64,000 nt of DNA. Source: Arthrinium phaeospermum. Taxonomy: Eukaryota > Ascomycota > Sordariomycetes > Amphisphaeriales > Apiosporaceae. The stretch lies in NCBI GenBank assembly GCA_006503535.1, contig QYRS01000017.1, positions 62,001-126,000 of the forward strand. Direction: 5' to 3'. Below the pieces are notes generated by a model. That model was not told the DNA's origin. It ran no database searches and was given only the letters and a program-made list of their open reading frames with translations. How positions within the stretch are numbered: position 1 is the stretch's first letter; the number at the start of each line of letters is the position of its first letter. The position numbers were made by a program, and so were the translations under genes. Shown here one piece after another: positions 1 to 11,057 of this stretch.

Positions 1-372
1 CTAGGTTGCGTGGATAAATTGGCCTCACGTGGCACATGGGGGATTGAAATCGTCAGGTTCTAGCCAGGGGAGCGATATCAGGAATGGACTGACTGGCAGT
101 ACCGGTAGAAACCAAGATCCTGGAAGGTGCATTTCATCTTAGGCTATGGGCTACTCATTGGTACTTTGGTAAAGTTCGAATCCTTCGTATTTCCCACTTC
201 TTTCACTTTGGGCAACATAGCATATCGTCATCTTACGAAAACATGACTGAACTACTCGACCAAGTTGGTAAAGCTCCAAACGAATGTATATACAGAGTTT
301 TAATGTAAGCTACACTCGCCGACACTCCTTCGTAGATACCTGTAGTCCCTTGTGGTCACATACCCAGACCAA
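1..372. other. left-edge non-coding stretch
   Basis: No supportable gene is visible. A GTTCGAATCC-like string near base 173 resembles a tRNA B box, but there is no A box or cloverleaf around it. The stretch probably includes the 3' region of the thioesterase-like gene that ends at 373. Confidence 0.4.
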
Positions 373-1489
373 TCACAATGATGCCTTCGAAGAGTCGCCC
401 TTTTTCTTCGTGTTCCGCTCCACGCTGACAATCATGGCCACGTGGTGGCTCAGCGCCACCAACTCCCCCTCGACGTCTCGCACGAGGATGTCCAAATCGA
501 ATCTCCCATCCTTGATCTGCTTGGAAGTCACACGGACGGCCAGCCACTCCATCCCGTCGGCCGGAAGCGCCGTCTTGGCCTCGAGGTTCATGACTACCGT
601 GGGAAACCACAACGCCGCCCGCCCCTCATCCCTCTCCTTCACCTCTGCCCGCTGGGCCCGTTCCTCCTCCGTCTCTCCCTCCGGGTCCGGCTGCGACTGG
701 AGCAGTTGGCGGATTTCCGGCGCCGCCAGAAATGTGTGCATGTTGTAGGGAAAGGAGTCGACGACGTACGCCAGTGCCGCCTGTGTGATCGGCTCTCCGC
801 TGGCCAGGCGGATCCACATGTCCAGGACGCCCGGGGCAAAGGGCTCTTTCTGCGGGATGTAGAAGTGCCAGTTCTGCAGCGATCGCATCAGGGTCGACAC
901 GTGCTTGGGTATCTTGGGCTCTTCCCAGGTGCCGTCGCGACCGCGGGCTTTGAGCGCCTCGAAGTCGGGCATCGGGGGAAGTGAGGCCGCATCGGTACCC
1001 TCGTAGCCCGTCGGCAGGGAGATGCCCGTGAAAGTCTGGAGGTTGGTATGCGTGGTGTAGGCCATGACGGTGCGGCGCGAGGTTTGCGGGTCAATCCATG
1101 GAGCCTGGGAAAGCAGGCCGCCCTGCCAGAGGGTCAGGTGCAGCCGGGAGAGCTGCTGGCCGATATTGACCTCGTCAACCGAGATCACCGCCGGGCCAGC
1201 GAAGGTGCGGTTGGGGAACTCGAAATGCGCAGTCAGGGTATCTGGCTGTCCGCGTGGAGCGAGGTGCACTTTGGCGGCAGCCAGCATACATGATGCTACA
1301 TATCCGCCATTGGGAACTGGCCCAAATGGACATTAGAGGCGATCCAGAGATTTACTCAATGCAGTTAGTTGTCTTACCTGCGCCGACACAGTATGCATCA
1401 TGGAGGAAACACTTGTACGTGTTCGCGTCCAGTTTCGTGACGTTTGTGGCTTCGGAGAATGGGACAACAGTGCTCTTAGTGGTCGCCAT
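373..1489 (-). CDS. acyl-CoA thioesterase-like hot-dog protein
   Basis: Two exons on the minus strand, 1489–1378 and 1316–373, join through a 61-base GT–AG intron to give about 351 residues. Exon 1 starts MATTKST and ends ...YCVGA. Exon 2 continues V-PNGGYVAS, the N-terminal strand and turn typical of TesB-type/4HBT_3 thioesterase-like proteins of fungi. The later part has the second half-domain (WFPTVVMNLEA, VRVTSKQIKDGRFDLDILVRD) expected of a double hot-dog fold. Members hydrolyse acyl-CoA thioesters, but many fungal copies are untested and some sit in secondary-metabolite loci. It is divergent from the P450 that starts 380 bases away, so the two may share a promoter. The family call is fairly firm; the substrate is unknown. 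The start is the first Met in frame with the splice. Confidence 0.75.
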
Positions 1490-1869
1490 GTTGATCTGCT
1501 GTAGTTGCAGTTCCGAGTTCGAAGAAAGAGTGGAAGATTCAGCGGGATTGCGGAATTCATGGGGTTTGTCCCGAGATATTGGAACCGAGGAGTAATTTCC
1601 CACATGTATGCCTGTCTTCCCAGAACCAACAGCGTTACAGGGCCAACATCCATTGCTCCACTCTCGCATGTGACTCGGTGGATCATGCGAGCAGTCCCTC
1701 CAGCAGGCCGGCAACCGGTGCATGATGGCCCATCCCTTGCATCGACATGCCCTCTCCAAGCACTCGCCTTGTTCTACCCCACGCTTTGGGTCTTCCCAAC
1801 TCTACATTCATCATAGTCTCGCTTCATGGTATCGCCACATACTCTGCCGTACGTCAGATATCACCAGCC
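1490..1869. promoter_or_regulatory. divergent intergenic region, thioesterase / P450
   Basis: 380 bases separate the two divergent start codons. It must hold both promoters. I see no clear TATA box or palindromic activator site. Co-regulation is inferred only from the divergent arrangement. Confidence 0.35.
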
Positions 1870-3824
1870 ATGGCGCAGCCGCTCATCAACTGGTTGCTCG
1901 ACCAAGCAGCTGTTCAACCCAAGCTCCCTCTTATTTTCGCAAGCGTAAGTGCCTGGCCGTTCTCATCACATCGAAGTGCACATTCCTGTCTAATATGGTT
2001 TCAAGCTATTGTCATTCTGGGCGTTGCGAGTAGTTTGGCGCTTGTACTTCCACCCCTTATCCAAATATGCCGGGCCCAGGGTCGCTGCCATATCCGACAT
2101 CTGGCTCGCCTACCATTCGTAAGAGGCCAAACCCCAGTCATTTTCTAGTTGTCCATCGGAAGATCAAGTCCCTGGGTATTCGAGCACCGTTGCTAACCCT
2201 GCTCCTACCAGGCTACAAGGTCGGTGGCCCGGGGCCGTCGAAAATGCGTTGAAGAAATATGGTATGTGCGCTTTTCAGAGTCCCAACTGTCTTCACTTCC
2301 AGCTGACTTCGGGGTAAAAGGTGACATCGTCCGAATTGCACCAAACGAGTTGGTCTTTGCCAGTCCACAGGCCTTTGCAGGTAAAGTGCATCATCCTACA
2401 ATTTCCCCCAAGTTCAAGTGGGTTTATCTGCAATACCTGCTAACATATACGCCGATCACCAGATCTCTATGGGAGCCATCACAAGAACCTAGAGCTTTTC
2501 CCCAAGACGCAGATCAACAATCACGGGAACGATAAGCGCGGGGGTCTCATCTGGGAATGGGATCCTGCGCGACATCGGCAGGTGGCCAGACAGCTTGGGC
2601 CTGCGTTCAAGGGGTCTGCACTCAAAGCCAAGGAGCCGACGCTGCACCGCCATATTGACCTCTTCATCGAACGTATGAAGGCTCTGGGCACTGCTCCCGA
2701 GGGCGTGAGCTTGCCCACCTGGACCAATTGGTTGTGCGTGGATATTTCGGGCGACATGGCTTACAACAGGGAGATGAATGCCTTGAAAGAGAGTGAGTAG
2801 CTTCGTCCCCTAACTACGTACGATGACCCAAAATAGTTCTCACATTCTGGACAGTGAAAGCGCCACCGTACCTCGATATTCTCGCCGGCTTCAACAAGGC
2901 TTTGGTGGTTATCCAAATGTCTTGGCGGTTCCCCCTTATCAGTCCACTGAAATACCCCTTTCTATTCACGGTGATGCGGCCACACTCGCACATCCGGGAC
3001 CATAGCCGTAAACAGCTTGAAAGGCGCATCCAGCGAAAAGGTTCTGCTGGCCTGCATCTCGACTTCATCGAGCAGATGGTTCCAAACGATCGTCAGCTCC
3101 CCAAAGATCGAGACGAACGACGGCACCTGGAACAAGTCGCGGGCCAACTGCTCATTGCGGGGTATGAGCCCCCGTCGGTTTGGCTTTACTTCACCATTTA
3201 CCATCTCCTCCGAAACCCCGACGCTCTCAGGACTTTGAAACGCGAGGTCAGGGGGGCGTTCATAAGCTATGACGAAATCACCCCTGGGGCGGCGGCAAGG
3301 CTATCCTATCTGACGGCTTGTCTCAAGGAGTCCCTTCGCGTCATACCCAACGTTCTCACTGGAATGCCGGTGGTCAGCCCCGGCGCCACCGTCGACGGGC
3401 ATTGGATCCCAAAAGGGGTAAGTAACGTGAATGCGGAGTCTTCTGTTTATGTAAGTCTGCTAATGAGATATCCCCTCAGGTCGTCTGTCAGTCCAGCACT
3501 TTTGCCACGGGACGAGACCCACGCAACTTTCGGGATCCCCTGCGATTCCGACCCGAGCGTTGGCTCTCCAAAGGCCACCCTCTCCATGACCCGCAGTTTG
3601 ACGGGGACAATCGCGGTGGTTTCCACCCTTTCAGCATGGGACCGAGAATGTGCGCCGGCCAAGAGATTGCCTGGTGGCAGAGCAGGCTGTTCGTAGCCAA
3701 GACATTGTGGGTGTTTGATCTGGAGATGGTCTCAGGGCAGGAGATTGATATGGATCGGGACCTGAGGGGCTGGGGGATGGTGGTGAAGCCCGAGTTTCGC
3801 GTGAGGTTTGTTACGAGGACATAG
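1870..3824 (+). CDS. cytochrome P450 monooxygenase
   Basis: Seven exons (1870–1944, 2006–2118, 2212–2261, 2321–2380, 2463–2792, 2855–3417, 3480–3824) give about 511 residues, the usual size. An N-terminal hydrophobic segment (LIFASLLSFWALRVVW) precedes the proline-rich hinge HPLSKYAGPR, so it is probably ER-anchored. The landmarks are helix C region WDPARHRQV, ExxR as KESLR (E368–R371), PERW, and the heme loop FSMGPRMCAG with the thiolate ligand near C455. The sequence DIVRIAPNELVF near residue 81 is typical of fungal CYP families of secondary metabolism. The I-helix motif, normally AGx(D/E)T(T/S), reads AGYEPPS (311–317), so the oxygen-activating Thr is replaced by Pro. A 41-base alternative intron 3 (acceptor at 2302) also keeps frame but is too short. 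Substrate unknown; P450 identity is firm. Confidence 0.88.
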
Positions 3825-3930
3825 GAGGATTGGGTATCACTATTTTGTTAATGATACATAGTGCAAGGCTAGCTATTGTTTATACCGTGCCCCTAGTTCA
3901 GTGAGATTCTTAAGCAATAATAATCCAGTT

Positions 3931-5128
3931 CTAATCTCTCATTGGGCTAGTATTCATTTCGACCGGATAATAACTGCTGTCAGTTGGATCCGGCTCTTGT
4001 CGTCTCGGCAGTCTTTGGTAAGTAACATAGTTCGCTACCCACGAAACAACGCGTTTCCAAGAACTGGCTGGTGGGAGAATGCTGTTTACCACCGGCAGGC
4101 AGCAGCAAAGTATCGAGGCAAACATTTGAACGCAGCCGGAGATGCCGACCATGGTAAAAGACTCTGTAGATAGGTTCCTGAGTCAGCCTATATGGCCATC
4201 TTACAGAGTGAGGTGCTCCACGTGCTCCCCAGCTTACCTTGAGCAATTACCGAGTAGGTGACGGCGATTTTCACAAACCCGATAATCCCAACTCTGAGAC
4301 CCATCAGTAACACGGATCAAGGCCTCGTTATATGGGACTCACAAGATTCCCAGCCCGAACAGGAACTGAAGCTTGAGCTTGGTAGCCCGTGGAAGCTGGA
4401 GCGACCGGATCATGATGATGGCGAGCGATACCATGGCGAAGTCGATCAGCGAGTTGGGGGTCTCGCCAATAAGAGCAACATGCCCTGGCGGGGTGCATTG
4501 CCCGGGGACAGAAGGGTCCCAGTACATGGCGATGGGACGACATTGGAAAGCTTGCAAGACACAAGCTACCACAACTAGCACAAGTTGACAAGCTCCCAAT
4601 GCAAAGATCCAAATCTTGTAGCCACGGCGTATGCCAAATATCCGATAGTAGAGGGCCAGGACGCTCAACTTGACACAAAGTGTATGGAAAAAGTAGAAAT
4701 ATTGGCTAGCCAGATTCCACTGGGATAACATCAGTCAGCGTAAGGACCAGTACATAAGAATAAATATTCTGCCGTCACAGACCTTGCGTACATGCCCATA
4801 GTTGCCCGGGTCCTCTGAGATCTCCGTCGCGATGTCGCGTCCGTTCAGAGTCCCGATTGCTGCTCGTAGTGTCCGATTGAGAGTCAGGGACTGGGTTTGC
4901 AGATAGCCGTTTTGTCCGATACCACGTACCGTTCAAGCCGCCTAGGTTTGTAAGAAAAAAGAAAAGAGTGGCCGACATGGCCATCCAGTCCTCCAGACCC
5001 GGACTGCGTGGGCTGTGGGAGGTCGCGACGAAGCGTAGTATCGTCACCGCGATTCCAAGCGGCGTCAAAACCAGAATGACGATGAATTCAGCCTGCTGTC
5101 TTGGACTCCTATTCAGTTCGAGGGCCAT
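3931..5128 (-). CDS. rhodopsin-domain (PTH11-type) seven-helix membrane protein
   Basis: Five minus-strand exons (5128–4930, 4862–4783, 4719–4343, 4293–4238, 4163–3931) give about 314 residues. The first intron (4863–4929, 67 bases) explains what looks like a frame change and joins LTNLGGLN to AAIGTLNGRD. The core WNLASQYFYFFHTLCVKLSVLALYYRIF and the later QCRPIAMYWDPS.PGQC, with Cys residues placed as in the fungal Rhodopsin_dom family, identify it. The hydrophobic segments fit seven helices at the plasma membrane. Relatives include PTH11-like receptors, but most have no known ligand. A start 21 bases upstream (MRWVTFI) is possible. The gene is convergent with the P450, with 106 bases between stops. 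Intron 3 is only 49 bases. Confidence 0.78.
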
Positions 5129-6344
5129 AATGAAAGTGACCCAACGCAATATGTGCGCACCGATTACTGGATTCGACGATGTGTATTTACATGATTAAGG
5201 GGTTATACGAAAAGAAAAACGAATAGATTCAGCACTCGTCCCCTGGGAGTTTTAATGCATGTAAGACGCCTTCGGTGTTCGGAATTTGTATTGATTACAT
5301 CAATGCTTCTCCAGCCCCCAAAGACATTGTACATGTGACGACTCTTATGTAACCTTCTCTGTCGTTCGTTGCCTTGTTGAGTTGGGTGCATCGTATTGCA
5401 TTGCGATGCCATTGGGTGTCTCTTACCAGCTCCTGTGCCAATAAACACGCACCTATGGCATTGGGGGCCACTGTCTGTTCTGTTGCTGATAGGCATGTTG
5501 TTATGTAATGACGCCGTCCGCTTGGCTCAAGCCGTCCTACCCATCTGCCATGCAGAATGCTGGACCAATCAGGAGCATCTCCAGCTAATAAAGCCACTGC
5601 AGCAAGAAGAGGGGCGGTTTTGGGGACAATGGCCACAAACTTGGTCGTATTCCGTTACACACCGAATCAAAATAACGTACACCACTGCCGCTCCGTCTTG
5701 TACCTGATGCAATTTCGGGGGCGGGGCCATGCAGTAGTACCCAGGGGAGCCACAGGGCAGACGGGAATTGCCGCAATGGATTCGAGCAGCACACCTGTTG
5801 AATCCCTGGTCATGGCGGTGATGATGTGCCCGTCGCGACGAAAGCACTTTGGTCTTCATTCGAGTGTAGCCAATCCACGATAACAAGCAGCACCAAAACT
5901 CGGGACGAAGCTCAACCCGCTGAGCCTCAGCCTCAGTCCACTCTCATGCACTTGCGGCAAAAATAGCTTTAGAGTAGAGACGGGGCGAAGTTTCAACGGC
6001 CGGTCTGAACCCTCGTCCCTGACTCGCGCAAGAGAAATTTGATTCAAGCCATGGAAAAGCCCTGTCGAGTCTAACCCGAAACGCAGGCATCACCTGGGCG
6101 ACGCCATTCCCACCATGTGTGCAAAATGCCTGGATCGCGTGAGATATGCTCCATCGGCCACTGTAGCTCAGTTGATGCAGGCTGTCCGCATATGCATCGG
6201 TTGATAGTTGGCTGCAGCTTTTTCTGTATCACAAGGTTAGGTCCAAGTGATCAGCTCTCTCTTTTGTGGTACTCACCGGGAGGGAAGCTGTGGTGCTGGT
6301 GTAACACTTCGAAATTTACTTAAGACAATGAGAAGCGTTGGTCC
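5129..6344. other. intergenic region, 1.2 kb
   Basis: No reading frame here has splice continuity or family resemblance. It separates the divergent starts of the rhodopsin-domain gene and the flavoprotein, so it should contain both promoters. A TAGCTCAGTTG string near 6165 was examined as a tRNA A box and rejected. Confidence 0.4.
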
Positions 6345-7912
6345 ATGATCACTCCGTACCCATACACCATGGCCAAAGAATTATCATGGCTTGCGAGAAC
6401 CGCGCAGGGAGAGGTGGACAAGGGAGAACTGGCCGTCACTACAACACCGTTCGACAACAAGATGAAAGTGGCCATTGTGGGAACTGGCATGGCGGGCCTG
6501 GCGACTGGCTACCTCCTCCAACAAGATGAGCTCCAGCGGTACTCGGTCACGCTGTTCGAGAAGGTAAGTCGTCGGATCCTCCCGTATGAGATGCCGGAAC
6601 TAATGGTGAAGGATAGGGCGATCACATATCATTGGATGCCGCGTCGGTGACCTTGATGGACGATCGTGACGGGACGTGCAGCCGGGTGGATTTGCCCATG
6701 AGGGCATTCGCGGGCGGGTTCTACAGGAACTTGATAGCCATGTACGATCACTTGGGGATCCGTTACCACGCCAAGCGCTTCCTATTTGCCTTCTCGGACG
6801 TGTCTCGACACGGTAGACGGAGGGACAACGAGAAGTTGCCGCCGTCGACACCAGCAGCAGAATCTCCCTACTTTATCCACTCATCCAACAACCACCGTAT
6901 ATTCCCGGTTCGCCCGCCCGGGGCGGACGCCATCGGTCACCTTCTCGAGACCGTCTTCGCCCTGGCCTGCTACGCGTGGTTCTCGCTATGTTGCTTTGTC
7001 GTGGAGCCCCGCGCGAGCGAAAACTACGGGACCTACCTGAAGCGGACGAGGGTGCCGCGGCGCTTCGTCAACCGCTATCTGGTTCCCCTCATGTCCAGCG
7101 TGGCGACGTGTTCGCACGAGGAGCTGCTGGCATCCCCGGCGAGCGACTTGACTGGGTACCAGCGACAAGGATTTGGAAGGGACCACTTCGTGGTGTCGCA
7201 TGGAGTTCAAGATGTGGTGTCAGTCTTATCATCGGGTCAAGATATACGGTTGTCGTCCGAGGTGCTCCGTGTAGAGCCGTGCGGTTCGCGCGTGCGACTG
7301 GTCTGGAAAACGGGACCAGGTGCCAACTTGGCCGAGGAGGAGGATATCTTCGACCGCATCGTGTTGGCGATCGATCCGGGTGCGGTGGCCAAGGTGTACG
7401 CTCCCCTCCGGCGCACCATGGCGTGCATACCAACCCGAATCGTCGAGTGCGCAGTCTTGCAAGAGGCCGACAAGTCCACGGAGCTGCGCGTCACAGAGCA
7501 CAGCTACAAGCAGCACGACACGGCGGGCATAGACGCGCAGGTCGCCGACACCCTCCAGCTGCGGTCACGATTTACGGGAGGAGGCTACACGGAAGCGCTA
7601 CACACGGTCAGCTGCGGCGCCGTGGTGGCGACATCCATAGCGGGCGGGTTCGACGATCTCCAGCCTCTCCATCGCGCGGCATTCTGGAGAGTGCTGCGGA
7701 CGCCGGAAAGCCGAGAGGCGGTCAATCGTGTGATGAGCAAAAGATCCACAAAGCCCGACGGGTACGCAGGCTGGCATAACGGCGATGACGGGATGTGGTT
7801 GGCGGGCGGCTGGTGCTGGGATGGCATGGTTCTCCTCGAGGGCTGCGTCGTGTCGGCCGTTCGAGTCGCGCAGGACTTTGGCGTGCGTGTGCCCTGGGAT
7901 AGCCAGTCGTGA
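6345..7912 (+). CDS. FAD/NAD(P)-binding flavoprotein (COG2907-like)
   Basis: Two exons (6345–6563, 6617–7912) give about 504 residues. The dinucleotide-binding motif is KVAIVGTGMAGLATGYLL (GxGxxG at 46–51). It is followed, across the intron, by LFEKGDHISLDAASVTL, where acidic E residues end the second beta strand as in FAD-binding amine-oxidase-like folds. The C-terminal GGWCWDGMVLLEGCVVSAVRVA is the usual closing FAD contact. The resemblance is to predicted NAD/FAD-binding proteins that accompany cyclopropane-fatty-acid synthases in bacteria. Here too a methyltransferase of that type follows 731 bases downstream on the same strand. A start at 6462 would remove a 39-residue N-terminal extension. 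A role in modifying unsaturated acyl chains is inferred from the pairing only. Confidence 0.75.
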
Positions 7913-8643
7913 CTCGAAACAACTTTCAGATGCGCATGAACAAATGCGAATCATCCTCTAGATGCTCTACAACTAAGGTCATTTTGACCAAACTCTGCAC
8001 TTTTTCTGCGGCGTATCTGATGCACTCGATCCTGGAGCTTGTCGTAACTTTGTAGGTGACATGAATCTATCTGCTTTGCTCCTAACGCCCTCAGGTTGGG
8101 GAAGAGTTGGGAGCGGTCTTGGCCTGCATGTTTGCGTGTAAGCACATAGCATCTGCCCGGGAATCACAAGATCAATTATTGATATTTGTGATACGGCAGG
8201 CTTCAATCATCCTTACCTGCGTCATGTTACCGCATTGAGACATGTAAGTCCAGGAATTGGTTTTCTGGAAAGAGACAGACAGATGGCCGAGCCGTGCATG
8301 TCCCCACCATGCAGCGGCAGAGCTTCTGAACTGACAGGCCAGACCTGCTGAAACTTCTAGGGGGCTTGTCCACTAAAACCGCCAAACGGCTCGACTGACC
8401 TCGAGCTGCATCCCCGCTGACGACGAGCAGCGCTCCGACGCCGACGCCGACGGGAGCGCAAAGTCAATAAAAAAAGTGCCGTGTCTTTCGCGTGTCTCGC
8501 AATGTCTCTAACACTCGAGATGAAGTAAACACTGGAGAAGAAGCAAATTTCCAATTCACAAAACTGATCCCACAATCGGCGAAAAGACTTCGAATGCTCA
8601 AATTCTCATCTGCACACACGTTACCGTTCTTTCTGTGGGAAAG
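7913..8643. other. intergenic region before the methyltransferase
   Basis: About 730 bases with no supportable gene. A short GCCGAC-type repetition occurs near 8430–8455. It presumably holds the terminator of the flavoprotein gene and the promoter of the methyltransferase gene. Confidence 0.4.
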
Positions 8644-9827
8644 ATGTGGGCGATTCTGTCATTCCTGAGCAGCTCTCATGTTCTGTGTATTTTGGCGGGG
8701 TTCTTTGCTGGAGTGCTGGCCCCTAGATGGCCTAAAATCCAATTCTCCCGCCCAACGGCGACGGACTGGGGGTTTGGGAAACGAAACGACCGGCTGTACG
8801 GCCTCGAGCATGGCCGGCTCAACATCGAGCTCCCGCCCAAGTCCATGTGGATGAACATGGGTTTTTGGTAGTGCCCGTCTATTTAACATTCGGTTGTTTT
8901 TAGAATTGGTGAGCTGATTGAATGTTTATCAGGCGCGACACGGAGGACTTCCCCACGGCCTGCCAAGCGCTCCTGGTCGAGGTCCTGAAAAAGGCCAAAC
9001 TGCTCGACGACACGGGCAAGTCGCCAACGCCCAAACTACGGTCTGGTCTCAAGCGTCTTTCCATCTTGGACCTCGGCTTCGGCTGCGGCGACCAGACGGC
9101 CTACCTGGTCCAGCTGGCCCGCATCCCGCTCAAGTACGTCGGCATCACCCTCAACTACCGGCAGTACCGGTTCGCGCAGAACCGCCTGGGGCCCTCGTGC
9201 AGCAGCAGCAGCCAGGGCAACAAGCGGGACGTCCAGCTGTTCTGCGAAGACGCGGCGCGAACCGACTCGTGGCCCGAGAACCTGCGCAGCGCCGTCGCCT
9301 CTCTCAGGAATCCCAGCGCGGAGCAGGACAGGAAGAACACCAGTCAGAGCCCGGACGAGACGTGGGTGCTGGCCCTGGACTCCCTCTACCACTTCCACCC
9401 GTCGCGCAAGCCCGTCCTGTCGCTGGCGGCCCAGGACCTCAACGCGTCCTTCATGGCCTTTGACATGCTGGTGTCCGACTCGGCGGCGTGGCACCAGCGG
9501 TGGATCCTGAAGCTGGTGGCGTGGCTGGGGGACTGTCCCGTCCGCGACTATGGCCCGTTCCTGACTCGCGCGCGGTACGCCGAGATGCTGGTCGAGGCTG
9601 GGTACGACGGCGACCGCATCGAGCTCCACGACGTGACCGGGGACGTGTTTGAGCCCCTGGCGCGCTACATGCGGAGGCGGGGCGACGACCTCGAGGACGT
9701 GGGCCTGGCGCTGGGCTCGCTCAACCTGGCCCGGCTGGTCTTTGACTGGTGGGCGCGCAGCCGGGTCTTGGAAGCGGTCATCGTCGTGGCCAGGAAGTCG
9801 TCTCCAGATGTGAAGGGAAAGGCGTGA
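8644..9827 (+). CDS. SAM-dependent methyltransferase, cyclopropane-fatty-acid-synthase-like
   Basis: Two exons (8644–8867, 8933–9827) give about 372 residues. The splice restores WMNMGFW-RDTEDFPTACQ, a good match to the segment just before SAM motif I in CFA-synthase-like enzymes. Motif I is LDLGFGCGDQTAYL (about 119–132), followed by KYVGITLNYRQYRFAQ, the usual ligand-binding strand and helix. An N-terminal hydrophobic stretch (ILSFLSSSHVLCILAGFFAGVLA) suggests membrane anchoring. The family transfers a methyl or methylene group from SAM, often to unsaturated lipid chains. The tandem flavoprotein is the same partner type as in bacterial cfa operons. The exact product (cyclopropane, methyl-branched or furan acyl chain, or a small metabolite) cannot be read from sequence. 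The start is the only ATG before the hydrophobic segment. Confidence 0.75.
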
Positions 9828-11057
9828 AAGGGAATATTGGATATGTACCCGGGATTGGCGTGATGATTAGAGGGTGCAGGTGAAAAGAGGATCTTACTTT
9901 GCCCACTACCATCACATATGGCACCATGTCATTCCACTTAGTCCCGAATAAGAACGAGAGTAAACCAGATCATGTCCCTGTGATACTTAATGTTTTGGAT
10001 GATATTTCTGCTGTGGTCGACATACATCTCAACGGGAGAGTAGGTGGCCTTTCGATATGCTAGAGATGCAAAATGACATTTTGGAGTTCTGGCTATGCTC
10101 GTCTCCTCTCCCAGAAGTACGAATCTGACAGCTGCAGCGCGCATGCCGCCAAGCTCTCCCACCGCTGACGTCGTAGAAATCACATCCCGAGGTTCGGCAC
10201 ATAAGAGGCTCCGGCAGCCATGTGCAAGTCGGGTTCCTGCCTATTTGGCGAGGTCATCTGGCTGCTTATTGACCATCATTGGGGTAGCGCCGTCGTTGAA
10301 GCGGCCCAATCATTGCTTCCAATTGACCCTTCTGCCAATGGGAAAGAGAATTGGCAAGTCCACGGCCATCGGCTCCGGAAGCCCCGCGGCTCTCGCAAAG
10401 GAAGGAAACCCGACGTGTTTCTTGTTTCCATGCAGCCCATGACAAATGGAAAGAAATTACGGGATCGCGCATTGTCGTATTTTGCGGGGGAAACACCCCT
10501 GGAAGGATGGCCGCGGTGGGGAAAGGAAATGCCCGCAAGCGAGTAAGATCTCGCCCAGATCTGTCTAGAACCGCCGGGGGCAATGATCAGCAGCCAGCTT
10601 CGACTTTTACAGGTCGCACTCGTGACCTCCTTCCTCCCGCAACCCGAACCAAAAACAAACATGCCTTGGTTTCCGACGTTTCGTGCCTGGATTGGTGGTA
10701 AAATGAAGCCCCCCAGCGACTGCGACGGTTGGAAACGAGGCTTGCGCCATCATCCGCTAAAGCGAGTGCAAAAACAACTGCGCAATGGCGTCAGGCCCAC
10801 TGGGCGAGAAGGGACCGGGCCTCTAGAGAGCCCCAGAGCTCCAGCATTAATGCCGATAGCATGTCCGAGGGTAATCCACCACCAGCAGAGATCCAATTGT
10901 ATATGTGTGTTTATATATAGCTTGGTATGGAAGCCGAGTATATATAAAGCAGGATGCGCAGTGCAGATCAGTTCCTGCATGCAGGGCCCGTCTGATTGAG
11001 CAGCACTATACTGCATTACACTGCGCATCCCAGCAACTGTGAGACCAAGCTCTCGCC
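9828..11057. other. intergenic region upstream of the GH43 gene
   Basis: About 1.2 kb without a supportable gene. Several small open frames overlap here but lack any recognisable domain or coding bias. The last part is a promoter with a clear TATA box. Confidence 0.4.
10939..10948 (+). promoter_or_regulatory. TATA box of the GH43 gene
   Basis: TATATATAAA lies 110 bases before the ATG at 11058, a normal distance for a fungal TATA promoter with a short 5' leader. A second AT-rich string (TTATATATAG) lies about 30 bases upstream. Inducible hydrolase genes commonly use TATA promoters. Confidence 0.55.

Noticed and set aside
150..190. tRNA B-box-like GTTCGAATCC at the left edge
   Set aside because: No A box or cloverleaf lies upstream within tRNA distance.
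2262..2302. Alternative 41-base intron in the P450
   Set aside because: It keeps frame, but it is below the usual fungal intron minimum. The 59-base intron ending at 2320 gives the typical KKYGDIVRIAPNELVF.
4863..4929. Apparent frameshift in the rhodopsin-domain gene
   Set aside because: A 67-base GT–AG intron joins the two frames and gives family-typical sequence on both sides, so no defect is needed.
6159..6225. tRNA-like string with a TAGCTCAGTTG A box
   Set aside because: No matching B box, no anticodon arm and no seven-base acceptor pairing could be built.
10220..10546. Possible 108-residue gene upstream of the GH43 gene
   Set aside because: No family resemblance or splice support, overlapping frames of similar size, and atypical composition for a fungal protein.
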